Below are positions 52,110-64,000 of a stretch of 64,000 nucleotides of DNA, in pieces (within the stretch, counting starts at the first letter, position 1; the number at the start of each line of letters is the position of its first letter). Source of the DNA: Pseudomonadota bacterium. Its GTDB lineage: Bacteria > Pseudomonadota > Alphaproteobacteria > Dongiales > Dongiaceae. Both the position numbers and the translations under genes were made by a program. The stretch is taken from contig JAJYUT010000002.1 of assembly GCA_021792365.1 (NCBI GenBank), positions 826,313 through 890,312 of the forward strand. Reading direction: 5' to 3'. The notes below the pieces were generated by a model, which searched no databases, was not told the origin of the DNA, and saw only the letters and a program-made list of their open reading frames with translations.

Positions 52110-52829
52110 TCAGGCGATCCGCGCAAGGCGCATGATGAGGAGCGAGGCGATCACCAGCGCCGACAGCGCCACGGTCAGCCAGGAGCGCAGCCAGTCCGGG
52201 CCGACCGGCAGGTATTGCCGCTCTGGCAGGCCGATGGTCACCCCGTCGATCGGGCCGTTCTCCGGCAGGTATCCCGCGGGATTGCCGATGAGAACGTTCC
52301 ACCAGTGGCGCTTCTCGATCCGGGTGATCGGCTGGGCCAGGGTCAGGCGCGCGACCTCGGCGCCGCTCTCGTCCCGCAGCGCGATCTCTCCGCCCGCATC
52401 GTTCGGCTGCCATGCGCCGGAGAAGCGCTCCGGTTCGACCGCGATGGCGGGAGCCTGCCGGTTCGCCGGAAACTGATAGCCGTAGGCGCCATCCAGCCAG
52501 ACCAGCAGCGCCAGCACCGGCAGCGAAGCCACCAGTGCCGCCGGGAACACCAACCCGACATGCCGCAGCGCCAGTTTCATGGATCGGCGCATCAGCGGCA
52601 GCGCGCTCTCCAGATCGCCGTCATGGGCGTTGAGCCGCCGCCGCGCCTCCTGCGCCGCCGCCTTCGCCTCCACGATGCGCCGCTGCGGAGACAGCAGGCG
52701 ATAGAGGGCAAGCGAAAGCGCCGCGCCCGCGATCGCCCAGAGGATCAGCCGCACCAGTGGCGGCAGGGGCGAAAGCAGGCTGCGATCCACCAGATCGAAG
52801 AGCGGCCCAGGGAGATCGAGCAGCCCCAT
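52110..52829 (-). CDS. Membrane protein of unknown function
   Basis: The 239-residue product has an N-terminal helix (LVRLILWAIAGAALSLALYR), a charged helical hairpin (VEAKAAAQEARRRLNAHDGD), a second helix (GLVFPAALVASLPVLALLVW), a soluble domain of about 110 residues and a C-terminal helix. The hairpin between helices loosely recalls the DUF106/EMC3 relatives of YidC, but that is not certain. The start overlaps the stop of the preceding small gene (TAATG), and it is part of the four-gene coupled set. Confidence 0.72.
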   Translation of the reverse strand: MGLLDLPGPLFDLVDRSLLSPLPPLVRLILWAIAGAALSLALYRLLSPQRRIVEAKAAAQEARRRLNAHDGDLESALPLMRRSMKLALRHVGLVFPAALVASLPVLALLVWLDGAYGYQFPANRQAPAIAVEPERFSGAWQPNDAGGEIALRDESGAEVARLTLAQPITRIEKRHWWNVLIGNPAGYLPENGPIDGVTIGLPERQYLPVGPDWLRSWLTVALSALVIASLLIMRLARIA

Positions 52830-53116
52830 TACATGCGCCGTTCGTCGCGGTCGCCCGTTGGATTCGCCAGCATGGTGTGGGTCGGATCGTCATCCACCGG
52901 CGGTGGGACCTGCCTGTTGCGGCGCATCATTCGCCGCAGCGGCCACAGCAGCACGAAGCCGAGGCTGACCACCACCGCCGCGATCAGGCCCCACAGGGCG
53001 CCAAGGAGGGTGAGGCCGGCGCCCGGGCCGACATAGGCCAGCGCCGGGGAAGCCGCCAAGGCGGCGGCACTGGCGCTGATGGCGAACAGCAAGGTCCGCC
53101 GGGTTTGCACGTTCAT
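52829..53116 (-). CDS. Small membrane protein with YVGPGAGL motif
   Basis: The 95-residue protein has a signal-like helix (cleavage near ALAYVG), then YVGPGAGLTLLGALWGLIAA and a further membrane helix, then a basic cytoplasmic stretch and acidic tail. The YVGPGAGL motif occurs in a group of small exported proteins of unknown role, often next to arylsulfotransferase-type genes. Its ATG overlaps the stop of the arylsulfotransferase-like gene (ATGA). Confidence 0.72.
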   Translation of the reverse strand: MNVQTRRTLLFAISASAAALAASPALAYVGPGAGLTLLGALWGLIAAVVVSLGFVLLWPLRRMMRRNRQVPPPVDDDPTHTMLANPTGDRDERRM

Positions 53117-54444
53117 CGCGATGACTCCTTTCTGGTTTCGAACTGGGCCCGCGCAGCGGGATCCAGCATGTCGGGATCAATACGCTGGCCCCAGGTGGCG
53201 ATGGCGATCATGTCGCCGTCCGCGCCACCCCGCGTCGGATTGACGAAGTTCCACACAATCTCGCCCTGGCGCGTCACCTCGAAGATCCGCCCGCCATCAG
53301 ACTCCGTGATCAACACATTGCCGTTGCTCAGGGTTTCGACCGACGACCTCAAAGGACTGTGAAACGGGTGAGCCTCGTTTCCCTGGTAGAGCCAGGTGAC
53401 GGCGCCCGATTTAGGATCGACCTCCAGCACGCGCGCCGCATTGTCCTCGCGAAAGCCGCCCAGATTGTCGAACAACGTGATGCGCCCGTTGGGCAGCAGG
53501 CTGGCATCGTGCTGCCACAGCCACGGACCGCGCATCGCCCAGACCATCTGACCGGTCTCGATCGAGACCACGCCGATCGCGCTCATGTCGCGGAACGAGA
53601 GCAGCACGTCGCCCTCCTTCGCGAACGGGAAGTTCCGTGCCTGCTCCGCCGTGATGTATTGCACCGAGTTGGCGTGGAGGGGGTCCCCGGCGGCATAGGC
53701 CGGAATGGCGAGATGCAGCAGATTGAAGCGCGATTGCGCGAGCGCCCGCGTCAGCGAAACCCTCTTCAACTCCCTGCCGTCGGGGGAGAGCACGACCACG
53801 AAATCCTCGAGATAGGGCTCGTCGACATTGCCCAGCCCCTCCGGCCGCTCCGAGCTGAAGGCGTTGGTGAGCACCAGGATGCGGCCGTCCGGCGCGATGT
53901 CGAAATCGTGGTGGGTGTGCGCCAGATAGCTCCAGATCACGTTGGAATCGCGATCCATCCTGACCATGCCGTAGCCCCAGGGCGTATCGCCCGCTGCGGC
54001 ATAGCTCGCGAGCAGATCGCCGTTGGGCAGCAACCGCGCCTTATCCATGAGGATGAGATTGTCTGGCTGCGGCTTCTTCACCGCCGCTTGCTCATTCCAG
54101 ATCTCGCTATAGGGGCGGCGCCAGGCATGCACCACGCGGCCCTCCATGTCGACGAGATGGGCCGCCGCCTCTCCCGCGCTGGTGTAGAGCGTGTAGCCCG
54201 CCAGCGCGCGTTCGGGATCGTGGATGGTGACGCCCTTGTCGGCGCTGCGCGCCCTGCGCCACTGGTCGGTGACGTAGGGATCCGCAGTCTCCTGCCGCTG
54301 CGCGATCAGCGCCTCGCCGGCGAGGTACGCGTCGCGCAGATAGCGGTGCGGGAACGCCTCGCCGAGGACGGCCATCGCCCCGCCCACGAAGGCGAGGAAC
54401 GCGATCGCCGCCACGAACAGGATCGACGCCAGCCTATCGATCAT
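53113..54444 (-). CDS. Arylsulfotransferase-fold (ASST-like) membrane-anchored protein
   Basis: The 443-residue product has an N-terminal anchor helix (ILFVAAIAFLAFVGGAMAVL) and a beta-propeller of the arylsulfotransferase type: GYTLYTSAGEAAAHLVDMEG, HTHHDFDIAPDGRILVLTNA, WLWQHDASLLPNGRITLFDN and VETLSNGNVLITESDGGRIF. ASST enzymes move sulfate between phenols in the periplasm through a His; candidates are in HTHHDF and WQHDA. The ATG at 54444 was chosen to begin at the anchor. It is first of the four coupled genes. Confidence 0.85.
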   Translation of the reverse strand: MIDRLASILFVAAIAFLAFVGGAMAVLGEAFPHRYLRDAYLAGEALIAQRQETADPYVTDQWRRARSADKGVTIHDPERALAGYTLYTSAGEAAAHLVDMEGRVVHAWRRPYSEIWNEQAAVKKPQPDNLILMDKARLLPNGDLLASYAAAGDTPWGYGMVRMDRDSNVIWSYLAHTHHDFDIAPDGRILVLTNAFSSERPEGLGNVDEPYLEDFVVVLSPDGRELKRVSLTRALAQSRFNLLHLAIPAYAAGDPLHANSVQYITAEQARNFPFAKEGDVLLSFRDMSAIGVVSIETGQMVWAMRGPWLWQHDASLLPNGRITLFDNLGGFREDNAARVLEVDPKSGAVTWLYQGNEAHPFHSPLRSSVETLSNGNVLITESDGGRIFEVTRQGEIVWNFVNPTRGGADGDMIAIATWGQRIDPDMLDPAARAQFETRKESSR

Positions 54445-54639
54445 CTCTTTTCGTTGCTCTCTGCTGTGTCGGGGCCGCCCGCTCAATGCCGCAGCTTGGG
54501 ACGAGGGACGCAGGGGCCGCGCCAAGACGCCCGGGCACGTCCATGCGCGGGATACGTCAACCCCACGCATAGGCGGTTTGCTCCCGTGCGGAACGTGAAA
54601 AGACTGTGACCTGGCGTGAGAAAACGAGATGCGGACGGC

Positions 54640-54670
54640 AAAACGCCCGCCCCCTTGCGGGAGCGGGCGC
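54640..54670 (-). terminator. Rho-independent terminator after rpoC
   Basis: On the minus strand CGCCCGCTCCC pairs with GGGGGCGGGCG (one mismatch) across a 4-base loop and is followed by TTTT. It lies about 40 bases after the rpoC stop and ends the ribosomal protein-RNA polymerase operon. Confidence 0.75.
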
Positions 54671-54710
54671 GATGCTTGCGAGGACGCGGCGCTTCGCCGC
54701 GCCGGCTGAG

Positions 54711-58934
<4,224 letters not shown>

Positions 58935-58938
58935 TCAA

Positions 58939-63105
<4,167 letters not shown>

Positions 63106-63347
63106 CAGCGACCTCTATCTTCCCTCGAAGCGCGACGCGATGGCCGCGCGTTCAAATCCGATCCGACGGGCTCAATGCCCTGACACTGCCTCTTTGCCCT
63201 CGCTCCAACGGTCGGAGACATGCGACCACCGGTCCGATCCCATTGTTCGCGCCGATCGGAGAGGCGCAATTTCCTATCACTTGAGGACGCGGGAAGCGCC
63301 GATCGCGAAACCGGCGCTTCCCCCGTTCGAACAACCCGGCTGAAGCT
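63106..63347 (-). promoter_or_regulatory. rplL-rpoB intergenic region with strong hairpin
   Basis: GGGAAGCGCCG (63291-63301) and CGGCGCTTCCC (63312-63322) form a perfect 11-bp stem with a 10-base loop, 25 bases after the rplL stop. No T-run follows in the direction of transcription, so it is more likely an RNA processing or partial-termination site that sets the rplL to rpoB ratio, as at this position in other bacteria. The rest of the gap shows no gene. Confidence 0.6.
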
Positions 63348-63722
63348 TTACTTCAGCTCGACCTTGGCGCCGGCGTCTTCCAGCTTCTTCTTGAGGTCCT
63401 GAGCTTCCTGCTTGGACACGCCTTCCTTCACCGGCTTCGGCGCACCCTCGACCAGGTCCTTGGCTTCCTTCAGGCCAAGGCTGGTGATGGCGCGGACTTC
63501 CTTGATCACGTTGATCTTCTTCTCGCCACCATCGACGAGAACAACGGTGAACTCCGTCTTCTCCTCGACCGGAGCCGCAGCGGCACCGCCGCCGACGGCA
63601 GCCACCGCAACCGGCGCGGCAGCCGAAACGCCCCAAGCCTCTTCCAACTTCTTGGACAGCTCGGCGGCCTCGAGGACGGTCAGCTTCGAGAGCTCGTCCA
63701 CCAACTTCTGCAAATCAGCCAT
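63348..63722 (-). CDS. rplL: Ribosomal protein bL12 (L7/L12)
   Basis: The 124-residue protein is complete: N-terminal dimer domain [20 protein letters not shown], the flexible Ala-rich hinge ([18 protein letters not shown]) and the C-terminal factor-binding domain with [20 protein letters not shown] and [15 protein letters not shown]. It forms the ribosome stalk with L10 and recruits elongation factors. rplJ lies directly upstream. Confidence 0.98.
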   Translation of the reverse strand: MADLQKLVDELSKLTVLEAAELSKKLEEAWGVSAAAPVAVAAVGGGAAAAPVEEKTEFTVVLVDGGEKKINVIKEVRAITSLGLKEAKDLVEGAPKPVKEGVSKQEAQDLKKKLEDAGAKVELK

Positions 63723-63794
63723 TTTTGATCTCCTAGGCTTATCTCGTAACGCGTTGCTTGAACTTCAATTCGGAACCGCTTGAAGAACTGACCG

Positions 63795-64000
63795 TCACGC
63801 GGTCTCGCCCTTCTTGGCATAAGCCCCGAAGACCCGCGCCAGTTGGCCGGCCGGCGCCTGCAGGACCGTGGCGACGCGCGTCGCCGGAGTCTGCAGCATG
63901 CCAACCAGCTTGGCGCGAAGCTCGTCGAGCGACGGCAGGGTCGCGAGCGCCTTGATCCCGTCGGGACCAAGAACGTCCGTGCCCATCGAACCACCGACGA
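63795..64000 (-). CDS. rplJ: Ribosomal protein uL10, C-terminal fragment
   Basis: The last 68 codons of L10 are visible: [20 protein letters not shown] and [20 protein letters not shown], then a short tail AYAKKGETA. The C-terminal helix binds the L12 dimers. The gene continues off the right edge. The order rplJ-rplL-rpoB-rpoC is the universal one. Confidence 0.95.
   Translation of the reverse strand, partial: VGGSMGTDVLGPDGIKALATLPSLDELRAKLVGMLQTPATRVATVLQAPAGQLARVFGAYAKKGETA

Overview
The window is high-GC DNA from an alphaproteobacterium. The supporting signs are a class II DAHP synthase, an hpnB-hpnC-hpnD-hpnE hopanoid operon, a short ModE-type regulator, a TTAA-N7-TTAA CtrA-type box, and the rplJ-rplL-rpoB-rpoC order with alphaproteobacterial RNA polymerase sequences. 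I cannot place it to genus. No rRNA, tRNA, CRISPR array or insertion sequence was seen.

Layout. 1-4.6 kb: edge of aroG, a secreted orphan, and molybdate uptake (modE facing modABC, with a perfect palindrome upstream of modA), then a RidA-family gene. 4.9-11 kb: a LuxR regulator, a Sel1-repeat protein and a five-gene run (7078-10959) that looks like a functional-amyloid or fibre secretion locus of the Fap kind: small Asn/Thr/Gly-rich exported proteins, two of them with a double-glycine leader motif, an exported C39 peptidase, and an outer-membrane barrel with an N-terminal coiled coil. 11-20 kb: BON lipoprotein, a dead copy of an ATP-grasp gene, an HpcH/HpaI aldolase, an exported EEP hydrolase, Nudix hydrolase, glutathione reductase and glutathione transferase around a shared palindrome, a Cys-rich/BNR/cytochrome c cluster that is probably metal related, and a TerB protein. 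20-33 kb: polyamine-type ABC importer, dapF, an Ada zinc domain overlapping a 2OG-Fe(II) oxygenase, an ABC-2 exporter, the intact ATP-grasp gene and a CNNM/CorC protein.

33-38 kb: succinate-semialdehyde dehydrogenase, then the most striking locus. A 207-residue protein (37163-37786) has a 75-residue leader-like domain, four 9-residue repeats and then seven exact-length decapeptides of the form ARQC(T/V)EPxRx plus degenerate end copies. Immediately downstream lie a YcaO enzyme and a TfuA protein, the pair that installs thioamides (and related backbone changes) in ribosomal peptides. This reads as a multicore RiPP pathway, with a CtrA-type box in its promoter.

38-47 kb: a proline-iminopeptidase-like hydrolase, the squalene-forming hopanoid operon, a DMT transporter, a REC-PAS protein that looks like a histidine kinase whose catalytic His is Lys, a frameshifted methyltransferase and an O-methyltransferase. 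47-54.5 kb: an acyltransferase, a chemoreceptor with a separate periplasmic sensor-like protein, and a four-gene overlapping set with a sulfotransferase and an arylsulfotransferase-fold protein. 54.7-64 kb: rpoC, rpoB, rplL and the end of rplJ.
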